Positions 22,956 to 33,785 are shown, numbered from the stretch's first letter. The stretch: 64,000 nucleotides of DNA from Dipteris shenzhenensis (GCA_047967505.1 CM106539.1); one strand, 5' to 3'. Translations and numbers: made by a program. Notes: generated by a model from the letters alone, not told the origin.

Positions 22956-23427
22956 AATATTCTGTCACTGCAAAAAACACAGCTTTTGCCTCACACAGGT
23001 AGATCTGCAAAACTGACGAAAGTGGTATTTCACTACACAGTCACTTCCTAGTGACGATTTTGCATCAACAGGCAACAGGCATGAATCTGCAACTCCCAAT
23101 ATCTCTACACACAGGCATACAATGCAATTTCTGCGGCACCTTTCCACCGACTAGCTGTGCAGTGGTCGCACAGCAAAAAATAGGGCCTTTTTCTAAGTGC
23201 CTGCGAAGAACTCCCGCCTTCAAAACGGGCCCCGAAATGGCCTCAAATCTGAAAAATAAAGCCACACCGCGAAGGGTGTCTCAATCTGAGACAGTGCACT
23301 CTTGCACTTCCGGCTGTGCTACTTGCAGAGATTTGCTCCCAAACTCGAAAAAGGAAAGCAACACTGGTCCTCTTACCAGGACACTGCGAACTTGGTTTGC
23401 TTTCTTGAGCTCCTTACCACGAACAAG

Positions 23428-23439
23428 GCTCTGGTACCA
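23428..23439 (-). other. Primer binding site of the copia element
   Basis: Minus strand TGGTACCAGAGC directly after the 5' LTR, one base off the standard initiator tRNA-Met complement TGGTATCAGAGC. Confidence 0.88.
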
Positions 23440-23792
23440 TGTGAAGATTGTGGGAGAGAGGGAAGGAGTCTCACTTGCGGCTTTCTCACATAAACAATTG
23501 GGGGAATACATACAAAGGTGGAGGCTGAAAACAGTTTTCCTCTTCTTAGTTGTGAAAGCCAAAAGAACTCTGATACAAAGAAATAGAAGAACCCTATATG
23601 TGGGTCTCAAACCAAACTCAACTAACTAAGGTGGCATACTAACTAAGCCACGAACTAGTGTAGATAAGGATAGCTATCATCCAGCTATTATTCGTGGGCG
23701 GTGTACCAACCGCATCTCCAGCTAACAAGTCGGTGACATAAGTACACAACGGTCACCCTGGCATATCTCGAGTGGAGCTCGATATCTCAACG
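23440..23792 (-). repeat. 5' LTR of the copia element
   Basis: 353 bp. The terminal base of the expected TG start has changed (plus strand ends CG at 23791-23792 instead of CA). Otherwise it matches the other LTR closely. Confidence 0.92.
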
Positions 23793-23797
23793 CGATT

Positions 23798-24843
23798 AAA
23801 TTGAGAGTTACTTCATGTTGAAGGATTTGGATCCTTCAACATTGAGTGGCACATGTCAAGGGATTTGAAAACATTGAAGTGCATGTTTGGAGTGGAGACA
23901 TGTGCGAATGCAACTCTCCATGTATTTATTACATGTGGACACAATGTTTGCACAATAAGAGACATGCTGACAAGCTTGATGCTGATGGAATGTACGAATG
24001 GGCCAATGGTGTCACGAGTTGTGATCAGCCTGTTGCTCCAAATCAAGACAAGTTGGATGAGAAATGGATGCAATTCTCAACATCCCATTGGAAAGAGTGC
24101 ACTTTTGTGTGTGGCATGTGGAGATGCACTTGATGGACAAATTGCTCTTTTTGCACATGGTGTATGTTTGGAATATGAAAGCATCTTGTGTTTCAAAAGT
24201 AGAAGAACTCTTGTCTAGTATTGGCTTGCATGTAGGGAACGTGAAGTTTCAAAAAGATGCTTAGCTATCAGGCGCTTCAGGAAATTTGCCCGCCAAAGTA
24301 TCCATGAGTGGTGTAAAGGCATGAAGATTTTTATCCAATCATGAACGAAATCGAAAGAATATAGGTTGGGGTCATTGAGACAACATTCCATCACCAACGA
24401 TGACGTGCAATTGCTTAAGGATGCTCTTGTCGAGTTCACTCAAGCCATGGTTGAGGAGTGGGGTGTAACTCACATCACACATTACATGGTCAGGCAAACC
24501 AAGCTCTTTACCTTCAATTCAAACTATTTGTTGCAATGTTGTATTGACCTCCCATGTCTTCTTTTTTTCAATGCAACATATTCTTTTTGGACACGCACCA
24601 TGGTTTGCAGAAAAGTATAGATCTTTGAACGTGTGGAGTGCACAAGATATGGAAAAGTCATATTACACCGCGAGATGTGCATATTTTAGAAGTACATGTC
24701 ATGGTGGTGGTGTGGTTCGAAGCAATGCACTGCATGAAATGTTTGAATGGTTTTACCATGTAATCATTGGTTCCTCACTTGAGAGGGAGAAAGTCTTGCA
24801 GAGCAACTAGGTCGAGCCATTAATGATGCAAATCAAAACAAGA
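23798..24843 (+). pseudogene. Gene X, back part (right-arm copy)
   Basis: The same unrecognised protein as 6383-7548 in plus orientation: DLKTLKCMFGVETCANA, GMYEWANGVTSCDQPVAPNQ (Gln kept where the left arm has a stop), then a lost G near 24068 shifts to NIPLERVHFCVWHVEMHLMD. The shared TAG after QKDA is at about 24262-24264, and an arm-specific TGA replaces an Arg codon near 24341. It continues LGSLRQHSITNDDVQLLKDA and, after the shared frame change, HAPWFAEKYRSLNVWSAQDM and NALHEMFEWFYHVIIGS. Each arm keeps residues the other has lost, so the pre-duplication sequence had fewer breaks than either. Confidence 0.5.
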
Positions 24844-25402
24844 AGCGGATTTTCTAAAAAGCTTCACGTGCTTCAGAGAGAATTAAACAATGGGTAGCAA
24901 CAACAGTTCACTCTGGAAAAAGATGGACTCAAGCTCCTAGTTGACACTTGTTTTTTTGCAATTGCAATTATAAATATGTACCAATTTTTTGAAGATAAAT
25001 TTATTTTAATTTTGCAAGAAATCCTTGTGATGATATTGCAATGTTTCTACATTTGGGAATGATATGAACTTGTTTTTATTATTACACTTGTGCTTTTTTA
25101 ATTTGTTGGATTTTAATGAAAAGGTAGACCTTTAGGTAAAAAGCCTTATATATAGGGGCCATTTTAAACCTCAAACCTAAGGACTTAACCTTTAACACCT
25201 ATATAAGACAAACACCTCACACATCAGTGTCACAATCGTGGATGGCAAGAACTAAACAAACAGGTCGACCAATTCATAGCACTATTATCGAGGTTGCTTA
25301 CACACGCTCTCTAGCCATTCGTACCCTTCTAAAGCAATGAAGGCAAGCCCAACAAATAGAAGAGCAAGCAATGGTAGCAAGGAGGTAGGCTGCTAAGTTT
25401 GC
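24844..25402. other. Outer non-coding part of the right arm
   Basis: Mate of 5782-6382. AT-rich with no kept reading frame. Confidence 0.4.
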
Positions 25403-25925
25403 ACAGGCACAGGGGGCCTCACAAAATAGACCTGAGAGTATTCATGCACATGAGAGTTAGAGTAAGAAGAGAAAGAAGCATACCGAAGAGTGCCGCAAGG
25501 TGAGGAAAGAAGCAGGCCTATCTCCAAGGCCATGGGGTGCCAATCCCCACGATCTTCCCTGTGCTAGGCCCACCACAGGTGGAAAATGATTACCTCTTGA
25601 AGGCACGAGGGCCTACACAGAATAGGCTAGACTGCGGAAGCAACATGCATGAAAGAGTGTCAAATGATGTGGAGGTGGCAGCGGTGACAGTGGGAGTGGG
25701 GAAGGGAACAATCCACCCTAGAGAAGGAGGCAACATATGAAGCCTAAGCGGAGAGCACTTTTGGAAATCAGGAAGTTCTAGAAGTCCATGGATTTGTTGA
25801 TTCTCAAGGCTCCTTTCACCTGACTAGTAAAAGAAATTTTGTATTCCTACAAAGATGAAGAGCTAAGTAAGGAAGGACTAAACTTAGAGGATGACACTCC
25901 AATGGTGCCTATCAATAAGTTAGAC
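25403..25925 (+). pseudogene. Possible gypsy1-related scrap
   Basis: Most of this stretch is unrecognised, but 25889-25921 encodes DDTPMVPINKLDQ, matching the start of the gypsy1 protease region at 14591-14625. No further protease sequence follows, so only this short piece is attributable. Confidence 0.4.
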
Positions 25926-27010
25926 CAAAATACAACCTACCTAAGACCTTGAAGGAGACTGAGCTCTTTGAAAGGGGTATTTTTGAAACACCTAGGGATT
26001 CCCTCTATGTAAAAGCAATGTACGCCTTGAAGTGTATAGGATTTCATGGTTTTCCACGATAAGGTTTACAAAAAACAATGCTCTACCAACATGGAGGTAA
26101 CGATTGCCTTTGCTAAGGCATATGCAAAGCAATTAAACCTAGTGTTATTGAGCAAGTCAAATCCATCGTGTTTGCACGGGTAGTATTTGCAAAGAAATAT
26201 ATGGAAGAGTTTGAGAAGAGTGGCTATTTTAATAGCCACTTCAGGAAGTGCAAGCTTGACAATGAAGGAACGAGTATGTTGCATAAGACACATGTCAAGA
26301 GGGAGACCATAGAGGATGAATCTCGACTATTTGATGACATTCTTGCCACATGGGGGCTGGCTTGAAGAAACCCCCATTTCTGCCAAACAATCTAGAAGGC
26401 ATACAACATACATCAACTTTGAGCTTCGTATCAAGTAGGTTGTCGAGCTCCTAAACATGGGATCGAAGAAAGGAGCATGGTCCATCACCCAAAAATTCAT
26501 GTCCATTACTGCCTCTTTTCCTTCACGAATCAAGCTAGAATCGGAATCCAACACAATTTGGCAATGATATCAACGTGCGGGTGTCTAGCAAAAATTAGTG
26601 ATGAGAGCCCTGAAAAATCACAAAAATTATTTTTGTTTCTTAAAACCACTATGGCCATGCATAATGCCATGTGTGGCATCTAGAATGACAACAATCAGAG
26701 AAGTTATTTTCATTTCTTTAACACTAAGGTGGCTAAAGCACTATGGCCATGCTTTTAACAAACGTCCATAAATATTATATAAATTTCAAGGGAAGGAAAA
26801 GAGCAAGTGAAAGTGAATAAAGATGGGCCAAAGCTTAAATATGTATGGGGACTTAAATCTCACATAAAAAGAAAATACTTCACTACACCTTAAATGTAAG
26901 GCATGTTTCACAAATGTTCAGACTTCACACCCATCCGACGACCAAGGCTAAAAAAACGAGGTGGATGTTAACTCACGCCCTAGGCAACCATTTTTGCAGG
27001 CGAGTAGGAA
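25926..27010. other. Unrecognised stretch
   Basis: A plus-strand frame around 26168-26365 reads protein-like (KKYMEEFEKSGYFNSHFRKC) but has no family I know, and stops surround it. No LTR ends or structured repeats seen. Confidence 0.3.
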
Positions 27011-27035
27011 GCGCGCGCGCGCGAGAGAGAGAGAG
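27011..27035. repeat. (GC)n-(GA)n microsatellite
   Basis: Six GC units run into seven GA units. Confidence 0.95.
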
Positions 27036-27250
27036 ATGGTTGTCTTGAGATCACTGAGGATGACCGGCACTGATAACGCATTCCTTCCTTACAAGACCCG
27101 GCCACCCACTCAGCATGGGAGCCTCTGGTCCTTCTACTTCATGTGCGTGATGAGCTTGGAGCAGCAGCACGAGGAAGAAAAGAAAGAAGACCAGTGGCCT
27201 CCGTTTATGGCCCTTATCGATACCTTTAACTTTTCTGGTAAGTTTTCGTA
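27036..27250 (+). other. Short open frame ending at a splice-donor-like site
   Basis: A 70-codon stretch beginning MVVLRSLRMTGTDNAFLPY has no stops and ends near TGGTAAGTTTTC (about 27236), which matches a plant 5' splice donor (GTAAGT). It might be a host exon, but I recognise no protein family and cannot place an acceptor. Chance is a fair alternative. Confidence 0.2.
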
Positions 27251-27722
27251 ACATGGATTGTGCTTGAAAAAGAACAGACGAGCGACGAGAATCATCCAGG
27301 CCACCGTCTATAAACATCATACGCATGCCAAAATTAGATCATATTGAACATCGCTTCATGAATCCTGGTCCGGAAACGTGCGGAATAAGCATAGGAGTGA
27401 ATCCTGCCTATGCAAGTCAAAGCCAAAGGTCACGCATGATTACTCTTAATTCTCGGAGGCATAGATCACAGAGTAGTTTTTTCACACACAACATGCACAT
27501 AACTGACGTTACATACGGCAGATCTCATAAGACCCTGTATATGCGAATTAGTTTGGATTATAAAAAAAACGAGCTGCACCTATTGCCACTTACAGGGCAT
27601 GCCAACCATGAACTTTGATCTGTAGATCTTGGCCTGCAGGAGGCAAGAACCAGGACAACCGAGGACCAGGAGCAAGGAGCTGAAATCAGGACCAACTGGG
27701 CCTGGAACAGGTCGCCTGGGCA
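27251..27722. other. No recognisable feature
   Basis: Neither strand shows a convincing frame, LTR end or repeat. Confidence 0.3.
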
Positions 27723-27977
27723 GCACGAGAGGCTGAACCTGGAAGCAGGAAGATTGGAGCGTTGAGAACTTAGGGCCTTCGCATTTTAGTCCCTTGTCTT
27801 CGCATTTCTTGTAGGGCCTTATCTACAGATGACTTCTGAGCCATACGTATAAGCACGGGAGGCTGAACCTGGAAGCAGGAAGAGCGTTGAGAACTTAGGG
27901 CCTTCGCATTTTAGTCCCTTGTCTTCGCATTTCTTGTAGGGCCTTATCTACAGATGACTTCTGAGCCATACGTATAA
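27723..27977. repeat. Tandem duplication, 130-bp unit, two copies
   Basis: Copy 1 is 27723-27852 and copy 2 is 27853-27977. Copy 2 lacks five bases (attgg) and differs at about one other site. The duplication overlaps the end of the LINE-like frame at 27895-28149. Confidence 0.9.
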
Positions 27978-28149
27978 TATTGGTGGATTCTAGACTTTCG
28001 ACCTTATCAATGAGAACCATAATGATTCTGTTAAGATTTGCAATGACTTCCGACTCTTTGCTTTGTGGTGCACTTGTCAAGTAGGTATTCACTGCATTAT
28101 CCAGTGCTTGTTTCCCCCATACATCCTCTAAAGATCCTCGTGTAGGCAT
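27895..28149 (-). pseudogene. LINE ORF1-like frame, N-terminal type (tentative)
   Basis: An 84-codon minus-strand frame MPTRGSLEDVWGKQALDNAV with a coiled-coil-like middle (NRIIMVLIDKVESLESTN). It lies near a clear LINE ORF1 piece on the same strand (28482-28833), and ORF1 proteins start with coiled coils, so ORF1 is a fair guess. Order relative to the other piece is reversed, so they are not one contiguous copy. Confidence 0.4.
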
Positions 28150-28481
28150 TATGCTTCAGCAATTTGCCAAGTATCCAATGCATTCATACTGATTGGCATT
28201 TGTCATTTCCTCATCTAAGCTCATAGCAATTCCTGCATAGCATACATTGGTAAACAGTACTTGCTGCACCCAGTCAGCAATAGGCTATCTGGGGCAGCCT
28301 AAAAGGGGGAGGCCCGTCAAAACAAAGGGGAAGGAGCCTGCACAGAACTAAGAGAAAAGGGGAACAGTTTTGCTGTATGAAGTCTCTGAGAAGCCTCCTG
28401 TGTCAGACCGTAAAGTCCCATTGCAATTCCAGACAGCCATTTTCAATCTCGCAGTGCATCTAAACCAGGAGGCTGACACCG
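28150..28481. other. No recognisable feature
   Basis: Stops in all frames; no repeat or site seen. Confidence 0.3.
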
Positions 28482-28833
28482 TCATAAACCCCCATCTGCT
28501 GACTCTTCTCGAGCTTTGCCCTCATCTGATAGATCTTCCTGATCTTTGCCTCCCTTGTTGCTTGTCTTAACTCGGATTATGATTTTCCCATTTCTGTATA
28601 CAGCCCATTTCCCTGCATTTCTGGCCTCCATGACTTCGGCCATGCCTTCCTTTTTATGCTCCTGTTGCATTAAAGTGAGATCATCATCTAGGTATATTTT
28701 TGTTCCTTTTAGACTGCCTCTCATACTCATAAGAGTGACTCTATTTGCTGCTGTTCTGAATTTAATGACAAGGGGTCTTTGGGACAGCTTCATTTTGCCA
28801 GTCCTCCAAGCTGAGTCACAGTTCTCTCAATGA
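28482..28833 (-). pseudogene. LINE ORF1 fragment
   Basis: Minus-strand frame with RPLVIKFRTAANRVTLMSMR, GSLKGTKIYLDDDLTLMQQE and ARNAGKWAVYRNGKIIIR. This is the C-terminal region of plant L1-like ORF1 proteins, which bind the element's RNA. A close relative is at 56216-56521. EN and RT are absent here. Confidence 0.7.
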
Positions 28834-28948
28834 TTGGAGTATGTCATCTCAATAAATCTGCCATCAAATGCTGTAAGACATCCCCCATGTGAGACAGAGT
28901 TTTCTATATTTTTTTCTACGCCACATGTAAGTATTTGTGTTCTTTGGC

Positions 28949-28966
28949 ATATATATATATATATAT

Positions 28967-29016
<50 letters not shown>
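28949..29016. repeat. (TA)n-(GA)n compound microsatellite
   Basis: About ten AT units (28949-28968) run directly into about 24 AG units (to 29016). Confidence 0.97.
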
Positions 29017-29018
<2 letters not shown>

Positions 29019-29055
29019 TCCAATAGGTGATAAGTATTCTAATTTCTAGGAGTCG

Positions 29056-29303
29056 GTGACAGTGCCAGGGAAGCGATTGAAACAGCTTGCAAGCAGTTGT
29101 GGTCTTGTATCATCTTGGAGTTCCAGACGGGCAGGAGGTGTATCGGGCCGAGATGTGGAGCTAGTGAGATTGAGATGGTCAGGATGCTGGACAAGATACG
29201 GGCTGAATATTCATCCTTCAAGCCAATGGACATTCATTTGTATCATGTCTTTGCAGAGTTTGACCCTGCACATGTAAATTTTCTCTGCACATGTAAATTT
29301 TCT
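29056..29303 (+). other. Unrecognised open frame between two microsatellites
   Basis: One plus-strand frame (about 29055-29318) encodes LWSCIILEFQTGRRCIGPRC, EIEMVRMLDKIRAEYSSFKP and DIHLYHVFAEFDPAHV without a stop. The composition looks like real protein. I do not recognise it. A 17-bp tandem repeat (tgcacatgtaaattttc) closes it at about 29268-29301. Confidence 0.3.

Positions 29304-29353
<50 letters not shown>
29304..29353. repeat. (TA)n-(GA)n compound microsatellite
   Basis: TA units at 29304-29316 followed by GA units to 29353. Confidence 0.97.
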
Positions 29354-29357
<4 letters not shown>

Positions 29358-29767
29358 ATGATTTAGTAACATCTACAAAAGGCCAAAATGACCTATGAGA
29401 CCTAGAAACATAAGAAAGTCTAGTTACAATCCACTTCGGGGTGCCCATGGCACAAAAACAGCATCACTAAACTAAACTACTTTCAGGTGATAGGGGTGCC
29501 CACTGCATCTCCTCTCCAGCTTACTAAAAAAAAAAATCTATGATCTATGCTCATCAGTGAGTGGCCTTTTGTATATCAGTGAGGCTTAGCTTTACAATCT
29601 CTGATTAATGACTTCAAAAGCCGTTGCGGGACTAGGAGGCAAAAAGCACAACCAAAAAATCAAGGAGTGCCCATGGCAACTCAATTGGAGATTATTTATC
29701 ACATAGCAAAACAACATCTACATTCTAGATCCTATCGTAGGGTGGCCTTCATTACATCAGTTTAAGA
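29354..29767. other. No recognisable feature
   Basis: The motif 'gtgcccatggca' occurs at about 29441 and 29667, hinting at an old internal repeat; otherwise nothing seen. Confidence 0.3.
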
Positions 29768-29900
29768 TGGAGAGTCTTTAGGCTTGGATATAAAATCCCT
29801 AATCATTGCTTCTACAGTCTGGTAGGCAGCCCATTTTCCTGCTTTTCTGGCTTCTTTGACTTTGCTGAGTTCCATGTTTCTTTGTTTGAGCTGAGTCGGA
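29768..29900 (-). pseudogene. LINE ORF1 scrap
   Basis: Minus strand NMELSKVKEARKAGKWAAYQ parallels the MAEVMEARNAGKWAVYRNGK segment at 28600-28660. Only about 40 codons are left. Confidence 0.55.
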
Positions 29901-29910
29901 GTGTTCGATT

Positions 29911-30028
29911 GTGGCCGAGTCTGCCCAGAACCTTCAGAGATTTGACATAAATTCAGTATGCAGACCTTTGTATGAATGTATGCTCTTGTGCGCTTGTGTG
30001 TCTGAGAGTATATATTGATAAAAAGTTC
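29911..30028 (+). repeat. Inverted repeat, left copy (about 115 bp)
   Basis: Starts tggccgagtctgcccagaac and ends near tgataaaaagttc. Its reverse complement recurs at 31913-32020 with roughly 75-80% identity by eye. The pair flanks a 1.9-kb segment. Confidence 0.75.
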
Positions 30029-31912
30029 TCCCTCTACGCCTTTTCAGTTCTCTCTCTACCTCTATCTCCTACCCCTTTCTCTATACCTTTCCTCTTCTCC
30101 CTCTTCTTTCTTCTCTATGTTCCCCTCTCCCTCAGCCATCCTTGGCTTTCCTCCCCTTTCCCTTGCACTCTTCATTGCACCTTGTGGAGGCATTCAACCA
30201 CCCATTTGCTTGAATATTGGCTTTGATAAGATCTCAGTTCAGTTGCAGCTTTGCTTGCATTTAGAGTTATTTCTTTCTCTTTTGCTTGCTCTGGGGATCT
30301 TCTTTTCAGGTTGCCTGTGTCGATCAGGGAAGAGTAAGAAAGATCCTTATGCATGTATTCCCTATGAGAAGGAACTATTGTGATGCGTAAGAACACAAAA
30401 GTGCAAACGATCCCGATTCTGCAAGAGAGAAAAGGATCCTGATATGCCCGCAGTTGCATGACATAGTTTTGGGTACGGCTGTTCCAATCTGCCGATTAGC
30501 CAAAAAGAAATAAATTCAGTGGTGTATGGGGTCTGCGATGTGATTTCTGGCCAGATATGTTGACTGAAGACGGAATGTTTACGGAGCTATTGAATTCCAC
30601 CCTCTAAAGAGAATCGTTGATAATCCTCACAGACGACATATGAAATTGGTACAGAGCAAAGATGGATTCGACTTGGGGCAAATAACCTCGTCATTGTTGG
30701 TTTTAACGGATTTTCCCATTAGATAAGGCAAGTTCACAAATTTGTGACGTTTGGGATAATTGTCAGCATATGCGATTGTGTACGCAGCTGAAGATAATGT
30801 CGTCTGTAATTGGCATGTGGAATCATCTGTTTGATAATCACGTTACTCTTGCTGCATAGAAACTAATAGAGTGGCACCCATGATGTCAAGATTGAGATGT
30901 TCATAAAAGAACAAAACTAAATTGAGAACTTTTTGGAAAAGAGCTACAGGCTTCGGATCCATAGGCATATCAAGTTTTCTTGACTTCTGCCTACAACAGT
31001 TTGTTGAATACGCTGGGGAATTTAAGCCAATGTAAGCGAGAACGGAATAGTCCATGTCGACAAGCAGTTTGTGCAAGTATGCCTTATATAGTAAAGTTGG
31101 ATCTCAGACTGAAAGAGGAGACAAAATGAGTTCCATAAGAGACAAGAGGTAATTGCAAGCCACAAATTTTAGAGAGCAACCAAGAATTAGCATTTTCGAG
31201 ATCAAAAGACGCGATTTGGGTATCGCCCCTATAAATCAGCTAAAGCCGTAAATACTACATGAAATTGCTGAAGGGAGCATTACTATATGAATTAACGAAT
31301 ACAGAAGGGTAGCTGCACCAAAAAGAAAGAAAAAAGAAAATTTTGCTTGAGAGTAGCATAGGTGGTTCCTTGATCTATCATGTTAGAACATAAACAAAGA
31401 CAATTTCTGGACAGATCAAATTGTGCATACGTTCCTACAATATTGAGAAAGGTGTAGACAATTACCAAGTTGTAAAGCACAGTTTATGCCTCTAATGGTG
31501 GACAGAGAAGTCTACACTAATGCATGCTAATGCAAACAACAACAGGGGTAGTTGAAGAAATAAAAATCTAAAATAGAATGCATATGTTGATGGGATAGAT
31601 GCAACTAGTATCCCTATATAGTATATTGTTGAAAATTTGCAGACACAGTTTATGCGTAACTTGGGCGAAAATTTCACAAATGGAAATTTGAATGTCCGCT
31701 AATACGGCAAAAATATATCCCTAGATGAATTCAGGAACATGCCCAAACTCATCACATGAAAATTAAAAATTTTAAACAAGAAGTGCAATTTATAACTTCA
31801 TGGTAGTCATCAAATCAATTATAAACCATCAACTCCATCATGCATAGTAGGGACTAGTTACCATGACATCCCCACTAACGTCATTAGCGCCCAGTAGTGG
31901 GTGTAGAACTCT
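30029..31912. other. Segment between inverted repeats; no gene recognised
   Basis: A pyrimidine-rich stretch (30029-30190, many CTCTC and CCCTTTC runs) opens it. The remainder is AT-rich. Open stretches are below 100 codons and carry no transposase-like DDE or other motif that I can see. Confidence 0.35.
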
Positions 31913-32020
31913 GTATCAATATATGCTCTAACACACACACACGAGCATACATTCATACAAAAGTCTACATACTGAGTTTTTGACAAAGCTACGGAGGTTC
32001 TGGTCAGACTCAGCCATAAT
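31913..32020 (-). repeat. Inverted repeat, right copy
   Basis: Mate of 29911-30028; contains a short (CA)n run at about 31931-31942 where the left copy has tgtgcgcttgtgtg. Confidence 0.75.
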
Positions 32021-32879
32021 GAAGGCTAGCACTGAAGGGAGAAGGCTAATCAAACCATAGTCCAAACTTATTATTTCATTTTAGTCTCAACACGCCAATG
32101 TAAGCTCAATACTTCCAATTTGCAGTGCTTATCTGAATTGAGAAGCTCTTAGTAATGGACCATGCCACCTTTATGTTGGTTAGACCTCAACCAAAAGTAA
32201 CAATTTCATTCTATGAAAGAGACTAAATTCATCTATTGTCGAACATTTAACCCTCTTCTATGGCTCAACCATTGCTTGTTCATACAAAGAAGAGGGACTC
32301 CACATTTCATAAAACATACTTTAATGTAGTAGTAGCACATGCAAATCTTTTGTTTACAGCAATAATTATCTTAGATACCTCGAGCAAATTTGTCCACTGA
32401 TCTTCGTCCCCATTGCACTCCTCATTCCTTTTCCAAATCATCAAGCCATCAATAACATTTTTCTAGTATATTTGGTATTTGGAAGTTTTATGTTAAGGAG
32501 AGTGGTTGTGTGTAGTTGGCTTGTAGACAATGAAAATCTGGCTATTGTTTGCTTGTGGCTATTCTGGAGTTGCTCTAGCCTCCAGCCCGTGACATTGCTT
32601 AGGAAGATGATGATGTTGCCTTGCCCACGCCAAAGCTCTCACATCAATGTGACATACACGGAGGTCAAACAAGAGAGGTGAACAAGAGCAGTTTGAGAAT
32701 GGAGATGTGAAAGATGATCTAGTTCCACCTTTGAAAATAAGTATACTTTCAAAACAAGATGTGTTCATTTCTCCGACATCTATTGATGCTTCACAATACA
32801 ATCCTACAAATCAGCAATCCCATAGGCACTGATAATGGGAAAAGAGAAACAAGCTGGCTTTAAAAAAAACCAACATGTT
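32021..32879. other. No recognisable feature
   Basis: No kept frame or repeat structure seen. Confidence 0.3.
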
Positions 32880-33785
32880 CCAAGAGAACTCAGCTCACAT
32901 CCCAGGGAACTCCCCATTGCCCACATGCGTGCACACAACATAAACATATATTGGTGGGTCATTCCAATTCCATTGAACAAGGTCAAATCCCTTTGACCAA
33001 GATCAATGTCTCTTGACTGAAGTCAATACTGGGTTCTCAGGTGACCGAAGCCAATCACACAACTATCTTGAGGGCACTTTTGAGACTACAACGTTACGTG
33101 TTGGTGGGTGAGATTTTGAACTTAAGACGGGTGTGCACTCGTGTCGGATTTTTTTTGGGCGTAATGATTGCCACACTTGTGCAATAATGGCATACAATTT
33201 GTTAAAATTCTTAGTTCTAAACACGACTGAGCTCGACACATGTCATTAGATGCATTTACTCCATGAGCATCCATGTCACAACCACTATGTATTTTGTCAA
33301 AAGCCTCCTTGTTCTGAACTCCACAGAGCTCTTCACCTATTAATACATGAACACTAGAGAGGTTGACACACGTCGCTACATGCATTTTGTTATTCTCATG
33401 CCAACTCTTTAAGCACCATCACCTAGTCTAACCCTTGGGCCGGTTCCCGTATTCTCCCGAGTTTTTGGAATTGCTACTGCCAATCCACTGGGCCGGTAGT
33501 CTCGTTTAATATAATCTGGTTCCTTGGACTTAATCCACTGGGGTCCGATTCCCCTTCACTTGGATTCCTCCAAATTCCTTTAGGACAAAGTCAGTGCTTT
33601 GACTAAGTCCTTTCACAAAATCTTTGGTTGATTAATTAAATTCTTAATTAACAACTACCTGGGTCTCTAATCCTGAGTCAAGTCCTTGACTGGAATCTGC
33701 CCATCTTTGACCATTAAATAATGCATTGATTCAAATCAAACTTTGATCAACTTTATTAATCCAATGATTAATTATAAGTGGTGAC
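32880..33785 (-). repeat. Chromovirus LTR (copy C), truncated and interrupted
   Basis: On the minus strand it starts TGTCACCACTTATAA at 33785 and matches the 3' LTR of element A in order, including the 'gaccggcccagtgga' and 'gggaaccggcccaaggg' blocks and the 'atatatgtttatgttgtg' block near 32945. The LTR end (cgtcttaca in A) is missing; similarity fades near 32880. An unrelated 350-bp piece sits inside it. Confidence 0.8.
33070..33425. mobile_element. Insertion of unknown type inside LTR C
   Basis: LTR similarity breaks off near 33425 and resumes near 33070. The intervening sequence has no coding motif. I cannot see clean terminal inverted repeats or a target duplication, so the class is open; a MITE-like element is one possibility. 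Confidence 0.4.

Larger units (their letters stand above)
18279..23792 (-). mobile_element. Complete-length Ty1/copia retrotransposon (5514 bp) with TSD cgatt
   Basis: Two LTRs (18279-18623 and 23440-23792) bracket a minus-strand gag-protease-integrase-RT-RNase H polyprotein. The 5-bp target duplication cgatt is at 18274-18278 and 23793-23797, and the empty site is seen once in the left arm near 7405. The primer site and polypurine tract (GAGGGGGAGTG beside the 3' LTR, plus-strand 18622-18635) are in place. LTRs differ by about six or seven substitutions and two small indels by eye, near 2%. Three in-frame stops and one frameshift disable the polyprotein, so this copy is not autonomous now. 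Confidence 0.95.
15270..25402 (-). repeat. Right arm of the inverted duplication, split by a copia element
   Basis: Reverse-complement mate of 5782-10402. Removing the copia element and one copy of its target duplication leaves about 4614 bp. The arm is uninterrupted on the left side, so the duplication came first and the copia insertion second. Arm-specific differences include the RT Asp-to-Asn change near 16550, a small deletion near 16408 and a one-base loss near 24068. Confidence 0.93.

Noticed and set aside
27036-27250. First exon of a host gene ending at GTAAGT
   Set aside because: No recognisable protein and no acceptor exon; a single donor-like hexamer is weak. Kept only as a low-confidence note.
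30015-30383. 122-codon Leu/Ser-rich frame as a membrane protein
   Set aside because: The hydrophobic run comes from a CT-rich tract; no start context or family support.
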